From Puccinellia tenuiflora (Eukaryota; Streptophyta; Magnoliopsida; Poales; Poaceae), in contig QRDG01000535.1 in NCBI GenBank assembly GCA_012064385.1, forward strand, positions 876,860 through 940,859: 64,000 nt of DNA, given 5' to 3'. The translations under genes were made by a program, and so were the position numbers. Below the pieces are notes generated by a model. That model had not been told where the DNA came from. It ran no database searches and saw nothing but the letters and a program-made list of their open reading frames with translations. Below are positions 34,477-45,137 of this stretch, in pieces (position 1 is the first letter of the stretch; every line of letters begins with the position of its first letter).

Positions 34477-34702
34477 GTTTCTAATAATGGTTCTATTTCT
34501 CCTTGCGACACAAGGCTTCTTAGGGTTTGGAAAGTCAACGATGAGCCGTGCGTCTAATGGAAGCAGCGGCTTAGGGTAACCCGAGTCGGGAGTGAACGTT
34601 GTCGCGGTTTACCGCGACAACGGACATGAAGACAAGCCGTGCGGGAGTCAGCAGTGGACGTCGGCGCGGTAGCGACGACGGACGCGGAGACGACCACGTG
34701 AC

Positions 34703-36202
34703 TGTTGGAAATATGCCCAAGAGGCAATAATAAAGTTGTTTATTATCATATTTCATGTTTATGATAAATGTTTATTATCCATGCTATAATTGTATTACCC
34801 GGAAACATAATACATGTGTGGATATAAACAACAAAGTGTCCCTAGTGAGCTTCTACTAGACTAGTTTGTTAGTCAAGAGTTGGTTAAGGTATCCTAGACA
34901 TGTACTTGTTATATTCACTTGATAACAGAGTCACATCATTAGGAGAATGATGTGATTGACAGACCCAATAGTAAAGCATTGCAATTGATCGTGTCACACA
35001 GTGTTTTATTGCCAACGCTTTTATATGCCAAGTATAGTTTCCTTAGACCATGAGATTATGTCACTCCCGTTTATCGGAGGAGTACTTTGGGGACATCAAA
35101 CGTCGCTTCATGACTGAGTGATTATAAAGATGGCTTTCAGGTATCTCCGATGGTAGGTTATTGGGTGACATGAATCAAGAGTGGGATTTGTCCCTCCATG
35201 TGACGGAGAAGATATCTCTGGGCCCTCTCGGTAATATAGAATCCGGAAGTTTGCAAACATGTGACTAAGTGGTAGTCACGGGGATCCTATATTATGGAAC
35301 GAGTAAAGAGAACTTGCCAGGTAACAAGATTAAACTAGGTATGCTGATACCGACGATCAAATCTCGGGCAAGTGATATATCGTGAGACAAAGGGAATCGT
35401 ATACGAGATTAATTGAATCTCCGGCATCGTGGTTCAATTGATAAAGAACTTCGTTGAATGTGTAGGAGTCAATATGGACATCCCGGTCCGCTATTGATTA
35501 TTGATCGGATCATGTCTGCACGTTCTCGAACCCATAGGGTCACACAGTTAAGGCTTCGATGTAGTTAGGGCATGTGATTTTTGATGGTGTGAACGAATAT
35601 TGATTTGGAGTTTCGTATGAGATCCTAGACATCATGAGGAGCTCCGAAAGGGTCCGGAGATAAATTTTCATATAAGGAAAGTGGTTTCCAGGGTTCCAGA
35701 AAAGTTCGGGAATTTTCCGGCAGGGTACTGGAAATATTCTAGAAAGTTCCAAAAGGTTCTGGAATGGGACCCATGTGTCCTAATGGCCCACATGGACCAA
35801 GGGGGCGTGCAGCAGCCCACATGGGCTGGCCGCACCAGCCCCCCAAGGCCCATGCGGCCAAAACATGTGAAAAGGCCCCAAACCCTAGGGGTGCCTTAGG
35901 GGGCAAGTTTTCCCCTTTGGCCGGCCACCCTTAGGACTTGGGGGAGGGGCAAGGGGCTGCCCCCCACGCCTATATAAGGTGGAGGGAGGGCTGGGGCGCA
36001 CCCCACCTCAAGCCCTAGCCACCGCCCCTCTCCTCCACCTCCTCTCTCCCGTAGTTGCTTGGTGAAGCCCTGCCGGGATCTCCACCATATCCACCACCAC
36101 ACCGTCGTGCTGCTGGAATCTCACGAGCCACTTGCTCTTCACTTGCGGGATCAAGGAGAAGAAGTCTTCATCGAGCTGTACGTGTGGATACCGCGGAGGT
36201 GT
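34703..36202 (+). repeat. Angela/BARE-type copia LTR, plus strand, 3'-truncated
   Basis: Starts TGTTGGAAATATGCCC. A TATA box (TATATAAG) is at 35971-35978. It stops at about 36202, right where the minus-strand LTR begins with TGTAGGGTTCG. About 240 bp of its 3' end is absent compared with the minus-strand LTR. Confidence 0.85.
35971..35978 (+). promoter_or_regulatory. TATA box of plus-strand copia LTR
   Basis: TATATAAG in GC-rich context. The same box occurs inverted at 36673-36679 and 44486-44492 in the minus-strand LTRs. Confidence 0.65.
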
Positions 36203-37924
36203 TGTAGGGTTCGTTGCATAGACAACAAATTTTTTTTCCTACGAAACAAGCAGAAGAAACCCAATGGATCTAAATCTATTAGATGAAGGTAGCGAGAAGG
36301 ATATCCAATCTCTTACCTTCGAAGAACGAACAAAGCCTATTGTCAATGCAAGGGTTGGTCTGTCGATTTCCGCAACTAGACTCATCTAGTCGCGAGGAGA
36401 TGTATTATCCGATCCGAGATCCAAACCGATGGAGCACCGCATGGGCAGCACCTCCGCGGTATCCACACGTACAACTCGATGAAGACTTCCTCTCCTTGAT
36501 CCTGCAAGCGAGGAGGAAGTGGCTCGTGAGATTCCAGCAGCACGACGGTGTGGTGGTGGATATGGTGGAGATCCCGGCAGGGCTTCGCCAAGCAACTGCG
36601 GGAGAGAGGAGGTGGAGGATAGGGGCGGCAGCTAGGGCTTTAGGTGGGGTGCGCCCCAGTCCTCCCTCCTCCTTATATAGGCATGGGGGGCAGCCCCTTG
36701 ACCCTCCCCCAAGTCCTAGGGGCAGCCGGCCAAGGGGGAAAACTTGCCCCCTAAGGCACCCCTAGGGTTTGGGGCCTTTTCACATGTTTTGGCCGCATGG
36801 GTCTTGGGGGGCTGGTGCGGCCATCCCATGTGGGCTGCTGCACGCCCCCTTGGTCCATGTGGGCCATTAGGGCACGTGGGTCCCCTCCAGAACCTTCCGG
36901 AACCTTCTAGAATATTTCTGGTACCCTGCCGTAAAATTCCCAAACTTTTCCGGAACCCTGGAAACCACTTTCCTTATATGAAACTTTATCTCCGGACCCT
37001 TCCGGAGCTCCTCATGATGTCTAGGATCTCATCCGAGACTCCGAATCAATATTCGTTGACACCATAAAAAATCTCATGACCTAGCTACATCGAAGCCTTA
37101 AGTGTGTGACCCTAAGGTTTGAGAACATGCAGACATTATCCGATCAATAATCAATAGCGGTACCGGGATGCCCATATTGACTCCTACATATCCAACGATG
37201 TGTGAGATTCAATTAATCTCGTATACAATTCCCTTTGTCTCACGATATTTTACTTGCCCGAGATTTGATCGTCAATATCCCCATATCTAGTTTAATCTCA
37301 TTACCCGACAAGTTATCTTTACTCGACCATAATATAGGATCTCTGTGATTACCAGTTAATCACATGTTTGTAAACTTTATGATGCTATATTACCGAGAAG
37401 GCTTGGAGATATCTTCTCCGTCACATGGAGGGACAAATCCCACTCTTGATACATGTTACCCAACAACTTACCGTCGGAGATACCTGAAAGCCATCTTTAT
37501 AATCACCCAGTCATGAAGCGATTTTTGATGTCCCCAAAGTAATCCTCCGGTAAACGGGAGTGACATAATCTCATGGTCTAAGGAAACTATATACTTGGCA
37601 TATACTAAAAGAGTTGGCAATGAAACTGTGTGACATGATCAATTGCAACTCTTTATTATTGGGTCTTGTCCATCACATCATTTTCCCAATGATTGACTCT
37701 GTTATCAAGTGACTGTAACAAGTCCATGGTTAGGAAACTCTAACCATCTCTTGACCAACGAACTAGTCCGGTAGAGTCTTACTAGGGACACCTGGTTGTT
37801 TATATTCCACACATGTATTATGTTTCTGGTTAATACAATTATAACATGGATAATAAACTATTATCATAAACATGAATATGCTAATAAACCATTTTATTAT
37901 TGCCTCTAGGGCACATTCCCAACA
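36203..37924 (-). repeat. 3' LTR of the minus-strand copia element (1722 bp)
   Basis: Complete: reads TGTTGGGAATGTGCCC from 37924 and ends in CGAACCCTACA at 36203. TATA at 36673-36679 (minus). Its first ~1475 bp are an inverted copy of 34703-36202, so a palindrome with a loop of about 250 bp results. Confidence 0.9.
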
Positions 37925-37942
37925 GTCTCCCACTTGCACTAG

Positions 37943-40550
37943 AGTTAATAATCCAGTTTACATTTTCTCGATCCAACACCCATGGAGTCTCAGTGCTGAT
38001 CAGGTTTGCTCGTGGAAGAGGTTCTGTCCGTGTTCTGTACTATATAGTTCTTTATGTTCTTTGCGAAACGTCAATGTCACCTACTTTGACATTACTTTAT
38101 CATCACACGATAAACCTCATGTCATCACATGACAAACCTCATCATCATATGACGAATATAATATATTTGGTTACAGAGTGAGACTTTCGTTTCCCTTTTA
38201 TGCCTACATGACGTATGATCAGTCAAAAGAACTTTCACATAGCATGTGCACCCGGAACTCACTCAATCTTGAAACAAAATTTCTCAAACCAAAATATTAT
38301 ATCTTCTAATCCTTGAATTAATCATATACTCCTATATGTTGTAGACTCAACAAATCGACAGTGCAATACATGTCACTTCGATATTTTGTATCATGCTTTC
38401 GCTGTGCTTCTGCCTTCATGAGATCTCCATATAGTTTGGTGTCATGACTTCAACCAAGTCTACCATTATCTAGATTCAATTATCTCATCTCCATGTTGAA
38501 ATGACTCCTCATTCTTAACACGTTCTTCTAACCAAGAACTTGGGTCACATTTTGTCAAATACAAAATTATTGGTCTTATATGTTTAGACTTATGAACAAT
38601 TCATAGCGAATACTAACATATCCTCCAACCATTATTCTTGTACTGATTTATCAACTCAATGTTTCACCTATTTCTCACAATCAAATGAACCTTTCTTTTT
38701 CTTGTTCCATTTTTTAACTCCTTCAAAAACTTACTTAGGTTTAACATACTGACATAATGCTCATCAAATACATCTATCTCCATAGATATTTGACGCTCAA
38801 AACTAACTTCATAAGTTATATGTTGGTTCCTGACTCATTTTCAACTTTTATGAAATCTCCATTTCACACAAACAAGATGTTGTAAACTCCCACTCAAATA
38901 TACACCATACACATATTAAATTGTGAAACCACTTTGGCTCCCACTCCGAAATATGTTATCCCTATATTTGATTTAACAATGATTCACTAGCTCCCACTCA
39001 AACTCATGTCTCCACATATTTGATTATAAAATTAGTTTCTGCTCTCACTTGATATATGTCTCCACATATTTCAACTAGATCCCACTCAGTTTCTCATGCA
39101 CTTTCTCGATATTTTGGACACCTCCAAAATTCTTAATTAACTTTTAAAATTTGAGAACTCATATACGCAACGGTAGTACTTTGCTAGCTTTAAGTTTTAT
39201 TTATTCTCTACAAAACCACTTTTGAGAAATAAATATGTGAAACATCACTTTCACAAAATCAAGTAATAATTACTTTGTGATTTAAACTTAACATAGGATG
39301 ACTCTTAGCCACTTTCCTATTTAAGGCTTCTATTTCTTCTTTGTAGTTTCGTAGGTATGTCTTGCTTTTTCAACATGACAAGTAAATCATGAATATTATT
39401 TTGTAACCTAACACAATTTAATATTCTTGAATCCTACCTCCTTTAGAAGAACTTAACTCAAACTTTAATGATCAAAATCATCAATTTCTCTTTTAAGTGT
39501 CAAGTCTAAACCAACACTGCACTTTTCAAAATGTGTCACTTGATATATTAAAAGTAAGGTCAACCCCCTTGATTAAGTTTCTCAATTTTATTCCATCAAT
39601 CCTTTTTATCAATGAAACTTTTCACGATAAACCACTAAAATACTTAGCACTACCAACAAATTGGTTTGCCCCTTTTAGTCTCATATTGTGGAATCACATT
39701 CATAGTCACACTTATGAATATACTACAACATTATTCGCAATAGTCTCTAATCATCTCATAATTAATGAAACCACCTTTTCTCATAACTCATATGAAAAAT
39801 ATATGCGAATCATACATAGACCCTTATTTCTAAACAGAGTTTTTTATCAAATAAATCTAAATGCTATTTATTAAACCCCAAACTAAAACCCTTCTTTGAG
39901 ACCACACAATATCGAATAGTGCGTGATTACGATATCTTAGGACATATCAAACGCCCTTGAAATATTCTAAACATTGTAATTTGTGATAATATTTCTCACA
40001 AGTCCGCATACTAACATATAACTCAAATATTTTGTCTCTTTTGATCAAATCATAAAGACTCAATTTTCTTGTTAACTTAATATCCTAAACTCCAGAATTT
40101 TATTTGATCTCATCAAATATCATAACTCGAACAAATACATATATTTACTCATATCATTTATGATGGAGCGCACAAAATAATGACATTTAATATTTGCTAA
40201 AAATATAACCAACACTTGTGTTTATTTTCGGCAACTCATGGCACTCTTCCAAAGGGTGGCATTTTAGTCATACTCCTTTCAATAAGGCGAATTGATAAAA
40301 CATCAAAATGTTTATTCAATATTTAGCATGACTAAAACAATTGTCATTATTAAGTTTTGGATATCTTTAGTATGTCACATATTTTATAAATGTTTAACTA
40401 ATCATCGTCTAGATTAAAATAAGGACAATAATCTCATAATCGAAACGTGATCACCAAAACGAATTACTCATGAAAATAGAACAACCACTTGTCTTTAACA
40501 TGAATAACCGCCTCACAAACCGAGACACACTAATTTAAAGATCAAACTTA
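37943..40550 (-). pseudogene. Degenerate 3' internal region (pol) of the minus-strand copia element
   Basis: AT-rich sequence with no frame above about 125 codons. By position and by its similarity in inverted orientation to the plus element, it corresponds to the reverse transcriptase/RNase H end of pol, but stops and indels are too dense to read domains. No other gene seen. Confidence 0.5.
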
Positions 40551-40828
40551 CACTACTAGGAAACAGGCTATCTGTGGCACACCTTTTAGACTTTATGTGG
40601 CGCATCCTGGAAAAATAACGGTGCGCCACAGAAACGTCGCCACTAAATTATATTTCTATGGCGCATGGGGCTAGATGCGCCACAGAAATATTTTGGAAAA
40701 ATTTGAATATGGAAATTCAAAAAATTCAAAAAAATCTAGAAAAAACAAAAAATGAAATATTTTTGGAAAACCTAAATACTTGATTTTTTTCCAATTTTTT
40801 GACCCATATAGAATGATGACTTTCCGCT

Positions 40829-40881
40829 AGGTCACCCATCCTCAAATTGCTCCAACCCAAGCACGCTTAACTTCTAAGTTC
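40829..40881 (-). ncRNA. 5S rRNA-derived fragment inside the CACTA element
   Basis: On the minus strand the sequence gives GAACTTAGAAGTTAAGCG, continuing TGCTTGGG (the 5S A-box region, 18 of 18 identical bases in AAGTTAAGCGTGCTTGGG), then a diverged middle, then AGGATGGGTGACCT (C-box, 14 of 14). The intermediate element between them is altered, and the 5S 5' and 3' ends are not preserved, so this is not a functional 5S gene. The internal promoter blocks keep their usual order and spacing. Comparison is with the plant 5S sequence as I remember it. Confidence 0.85.
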
Positions 40882-41029
40882 TATTCGAAACTGCTACCCT
40901 TATGCTACTCAAGTTCTTATTGATATAAGTATGATATCAACCCTCTTAAGCCTTGTATGTGTATATATATGTGAATGTAGTTTATGTGTGGCATGTATAT
41001 ATATGTGTGTTTTTAAATTTCGAAAAAAT

Positions 41030-41720
41030 CAAAAACTTCAAAAGTTTCAAAAGCAAATCCAAAGTTTCAAAAATCCCAAAAAATTCAAAAAATTCAAAAA
41101 ATCCCAAAAAAATCAAAAAATAAAATAAAATAAAATTAAAAAATTCAAAAAATCCCACAAATTTCAAAAGAATAAAAAAATCCAAAAAATGAAAAAAAAT
41201 CCAAATGTAATCAAAAAAATTGAAATATGAATTTTGACCTTTTTTGCAAAAAATACTTAGAATTTTTGAATTCAAAAATTCCAAAAATCCCCAAAAAATT
41301 TACCTTTTTTGCAAAAAATACTTAGAATTTTTTTTCATTTTTTGAATTTTGAATTTATTGATATTTGGGATTTTTTTGGGGTTTTTTGAATTTTTGAAAT
41401 TTGTTGGATTTTTTGATTTTTTTGGGATTTTGGGAATTTTTTTTGCACTTTTTTGGATTTTTTTAATTTTTTAAATGACAAAAAATTAAAAATTCAAGGT
41501 TTTTTCCCTCTCATGCATGAAAAAAAAGTTATTTAAAAAGAAGATTTTTTTCTACGAAATCAAAAAAATTCAAAAATATTTGGAAGTTCATAATTTTTCA
41601 AAAAAAACTTTTTTAGAAAATATTGTTTTTTTGGAATTGTTGACTTTTTTTATTTTTTTAAGTTTTCTGGATTTTGTGATTTTTTTTTGGATTTTTTTGA
41701 GTTTTTTGATTTTTTCAAAC
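41030..41720. repeat. A-rich to T-rich inverted low-complexity domain
   Basis: From about 41030 to 41290 the plus strand is AAATTC/AAAAATCC-rich; from about 41320 to 41720 it is GAATTTTTGAAATTTG-rich, the complementary composition. The two arms can pair imperfectly over hundreds of bases. A direct repeat, CCTTTTTTGCAAAAAATACTTAGAATTTTT, written here only by its position (about 41238 and 41303), lies at the turn. Confidence 0.7.
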
Positions 41721-41722
41721 TT

Positions 41723-41965
41723 CTGTGGCGCATATGCAACATGCGCCACAGAAAGCCACATTTCTGTGGCGCACATCCAACATGCGCCACAGAAATATGA
41801 CTTTCTGTGGCGCATCTAGCTATATGCGCCACAGAAAGACATATTTCTGTGGCGCATTCGTTTTTTGTGCGCCACAGAATTCCAAAATTCTGTGGCGCAT
41901 GCAAAACTATGCGCCACAAAAATATTTTCTGTGGCGCATGGCTGTTTGGTGCGCCACAGAATTTG
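41723..41965. repeat. Six consecutive hairpins TTTCTGTGGCGCA...TGCGCCACAGAAA
   Basis: Six inverted-repeat units at roughly 41724, 41760, 41801, 41844, 41887 and 41927, each with 11-13 bp arms and an 8-12 base loop of variable sequence. Two further pairs are near the left end (40580-40690). They form the right subterminal region of the CACTA element. Confidence 0.9.
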
Positions 41966-42250
41966 GTTCCACCTATAGCTAGTTTCCTAGTAGTGTTAAT
42001 TCGATTACAAAAACTCATTCAAATCCTCTAATAAAAAAATGATAAATGTAGAAGTAGAATGTCGCCAGCATCAACTCCTTGATTGCCACTATCCCACGAT
42101 ATCCACTCAGTCCCTCCATGCACTTCTCAAACGGCAGGTCCTGTTTTTATAAAACAGCACAAGTATCAAATACTTAACTTGCCACAAGTGTACATGGGAC
42201 ATAAAACATTTATAACTTGTATATCAAAATATACCTTCTGCATTGACAAC

Positions 42251-42589
42251 TTATCCTGCTATGGGTTCCACTTTGACATGACGCAGCCGAGACACAAACT
42301 CACAGAAAGTGATCGAATCCCCTCCCATGACATAGTGTTTGACATAATTCTTGAAGCTGGGGGGAAGCGAGCGCAACACCCCATCTATCGCAAATTCATC
42401 CGTCATCAAGTAGTCCCAAACAAGCACTAGATGGTGATGAATCTCATGCATCTTCCTCAGGTGTTGTTCCAAACAAGTGTTTTCTTCCATCTTGAGTGAA
42501 AGAAACTCATTTAGATTCTCAAACCTCGCAATTCTGACTTGTGCTATGAACCTATTTTTCAGCTCATCAACAATCTCATTGGCACGCAA
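42251..42589 (-). pseudogene. gag: Copia gag remnant
   Basis: A 112-codon frame: ANEIVDELKNRFIAQVRIA, LKMEENTCLEQHLRKMHEIH, TDEFAIDGVLRSLPPSFKNY, DSITFCEFVSRLRHVKVEP. This is the central part of the gag-polypeptide of copia-type LTR elements (UBN2-like). Upstream, 42590-42770 continues the same family with stops. No zinc knuckle or protease frame remains. Orientation agrees with the minus-strand copia element that contains it. Confidence 0.8.
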
Positions 42590-44020
42590 GCCATTCTATG
42601 TGCTCTTCCTCAGTTGCAGTAGCGTTGGGTTTATCTCCTATTGTTCTTCTAGCATGTCAAGAAAGTCATTGGCGTGTAGGACTTCACACGAAAGCAGGTA
42701 CCACTCGATAAAGTTTGACCCATCTAGACACAGCTCCTCGGCCATGAAAAGACGACCATAGTCGGCCATGATCTACAAGGATTTTTGCAAAGACATCTTA
42801 GGACTTTTGTTTATGATCATTTTAGTTCATATTAATCAAAATTACTACATGAACTCCCACTAAACTCAACATCTATCTAGTTGTTTTAGTGACACACGAT
42901 CCAAATCCACTACACCACAACCGATCATCACGTGAGATGATGTAGCTTCAAAGGTTAACATCACCATGTTGATCATATCGTCCATATGACTCGTGTTTAA
43001 CCTTTCGATTCTTGTGTTCCGATGCCATGTTTTTACATGCTAGGCTCGTCAAGGAAACCGTAGTATTTCCGCGTGTGTAAATCTGGCTTACACCCGTTGT
43101 ATGTGGACGTAGAGTCTATCACACCCGATCATCACGTGGTGCTTCAAAACGACGAACTTTTACAACGGTGCATACTAGGGGAGAACACTTTATTATATTG
43201 ATATTAACGTGAGAGATCACCTTATCATGCTACCGTCGCGATCAAATCTAAGCAAGCAATAAGGTGCATAAAAGGATTAACATCACATGCAATTCATAAT
43301 GTGTGATATGATATGGCCTTTTCTTCTTGTGCCTTTGATCTCCATCTCCAAAGCACCGGCATGATCTCCAGCATCTCCGGCATTGTGGCGCCTCCACCAT
43401 GGTTGTGTCCACCAACTATTGCAACTACAACTATTGCTACTCTTAGCGATAAAGTAAAGCAATTACATGGTGATTCATTGACACGCAGGTCACATAAAAT
43501 AATAGACAACCATATGGATCCTGCCGGTTGTCGTACTCATCGACATGCAAGTCGTGAAAAATTATACAAACATGATCATTGCATACATTATCATAAATCA
43601 CACATTAGCCATACCAAATCACAAACCCTGCAAAAACAAGTTAGATGTCCTCTACTTTGTTTATGCAATTTTTACGTGGCTTGGGTCAACAAGATAGAAC
43701 CGTTCTAATCTACGCCAAACCACAACGGTGATATAGAAGTTGCTTATTTACTCATCCTTTTTAAAGGCCTTCCATTGCAGATTGCATCTCACCATAGCCA
43801 GAGAAACAGACACCCGCCAGCCACTTATGCAATACAAGTTGCATGTCAATCGTGGAACCGGTCTCTCGTGCGTGGACGATTAAAATTGGTCTGGGCCGCT
43901 TCAATCCATCCATCCAATAAGATACAAAATACACGCGAGAAGGTAGCAACAAAAACATCAACGCCCACAACTCCTTGTGTTCTCATCGCACCAACATCAA
44001 CGAATAGATCTAGGCTCTGA

Positions 44021-44032
44021 TATCACTGTGGG
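44021..44032 (-). other. Primer-binding site of the minus-strand copia element
   Basis: Minus strand GTGATATCAGAG directly after the LTR end. Close to TGGTATCAGAGC, the usual copia site complementary to initiator tRNA-Met. Fixes the 5' LTR boundary at 44033. Confidence 0.75.
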
Positions 44033-45137
44033 GTTCGTTGCATAGAAAACAAAAAAATTCCTACAAAACAAGCGGAAGAAACCCGACGTATCTAGATCTA
44101 TTAGATGAAGGTAGCGAGAAGGAGATCCAATCTCTTACCCTCGAAGAACGAACAAAGCCTTTTGTCGATGCAGGGGTTGGTCTGTTGATCCCCGCAACTA
44201 GACTCATCTAGTCGCGAGGAGATATATTATCCGATCCGAGATCCAATCCAATGGAGCACCGCATGAGCATCACCTCCGTGGTATCTACACGTACAGCTCG
44301 ATGAAGACTTCCTCTCCTTGATCCCGCAAGCGAGGTGGAAGTGGCTCGTGAGATTCCAGCAGCACGACGATGTGGTGGTGGATATGGTGGAGGCAGGGCT
44401 TCGCCAAGCAACTGCGGGAGAGAGGAGGTGGAGGGGGGCGGCGGCTAGGGCTTGAGGTGGGGTGCGCCCCAGCCCTCCCTCCTCCTTATATAGGCGTGGG
44501 GGGGCAGCCCCTTGCCCCTCCCCCAAGTCCTAGGGGCGGCCAAAGGGGGAAAACTTGCCCCCTAAGGCACCCCTAGGGTTTGGGCCTTTTCACATGTTTT
44601 GGCCGCATGGGCCTTGGGGGGCTGGTGCGGCCAGCCCATGTGGGCTTCTGCATTCCCCCTTGGTCCATGTGGGCCATTAGGACACGTGGGTCCCACTCCA
44701 GAACCTTCCGGAACCTTCTAGAATATTTCTGGTACCCTGCCGGAAAATTCCCAAACGTTTCCGGAACCCTGGAAACCACTTTGCTTATATGAAACTTTAT
44801 CTCCGGACCCTTCCGGAGCTCCTCATGATGTCTAGGATCTCATATGAGACTCCGAATCAATATTTGTTCACACCATAAAAAATCTCATGCCCTAGCTACA
44901 TCGAAGCCTTAAGTGTGTGACCCTAAGGTTCGAGAACATGTAGACATGATCCGATCAATAATCAATAGCGGGACCGGGATGCCCATATTGACTCCTACAT
45001 ATTCAACGAAGTTCCTTATCGATTGAACCATGATGCGTGAGATTCAATTAATCTCGTATACGATTACCTTTGTCTCACAATATTTTACTTGCCCGAGATT
45101 TGATCGTCGATATCCCCATATGTAGTTTAATCTCGTT
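44033..45137 (-). repeat. 5' LTR of the minus-strand copia element, truncated
   Basis: Matches 36203-37320 of the sister LTR, with TATA inverted at 44486-44492. It breaks off at 45137 (ctcgttacc|gaggcac), where an R LTR takes over in mid-sequence. About 600 bp including the LTR start are missing. Confidence 0.88.

Larger units (their letters stand above)
40551..41995. mobile_element. Small non-autonomous CACTA element (1445 bp)
   Basis: Termini CACTACTAGGAAAC at both ends in inverted orientation, flanked by a perfect 3-bp duplication TTA (40548-40550 and 41996-41998). Subterminal TGTGGCGCA / TGCGCCACAGAAA repeats lie at both ends, as in CACTA elements where transposase binds. There is no transposase gene. 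The interior holds a 5S-rRNA-derived segment, an A-rich block and a T-rich block. All frames inside are low-complexity. Confidence 0.93.
41999..44032 (-). other. 5' internal region of the minus-strand copia element
   Basis: Holds the gag remnant (42251-42589), the untranslated leader region and the primer site at 44021-44032 next to the 5' LTR. 43020-43350 matches 57082-57400 in inverted orientation, which links the two copia elements as relatives. Confidence 0.7.
36203..45137 (-). mobile_element. Angela/BARE-like copia element, minus strand, decayed
   Basis: 3' LTR at 36203-37924; polypurine tract inverted at 37925-37942 (GTCTCCCACTTGCACT); internal region 37925-44032; primer site at 44021-44032; 5' LTR 44033-45137, truncated. 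The LTRs differ by roughly 4-9% depending on the segment compared by eye. A gag remnant survives at 42251-42589, but pol is not readable as a frame. A CACTA element interrupts it at 40551-41995. Without the insertion the internal region is about 4.7 kb, similar to Angela/BARE elements. It appears to have inserted in the plus-strand LTR that ends at 36202. Confidence 0.8.

Noticed and set aside
40829..40881. Functional 5S rRNA gene
   Set aside because: Only the internal promoter blocks are kept; the middle element and both rRNA ends are lost.
41723..41965. CRISPR-like array (regular repeats with variable spacers)
   Set aside because: The units are inverted pairs, the spacers are only 8-12 bases, the DNA is a plant CACTA element and there are no cas genes.
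41517..42018. Frames of ~100-120 codons in the CACTA right half
   Set aside because: They translate T-rich low complexity and the GCGCCACAG hairpins; both strands give similar frames.
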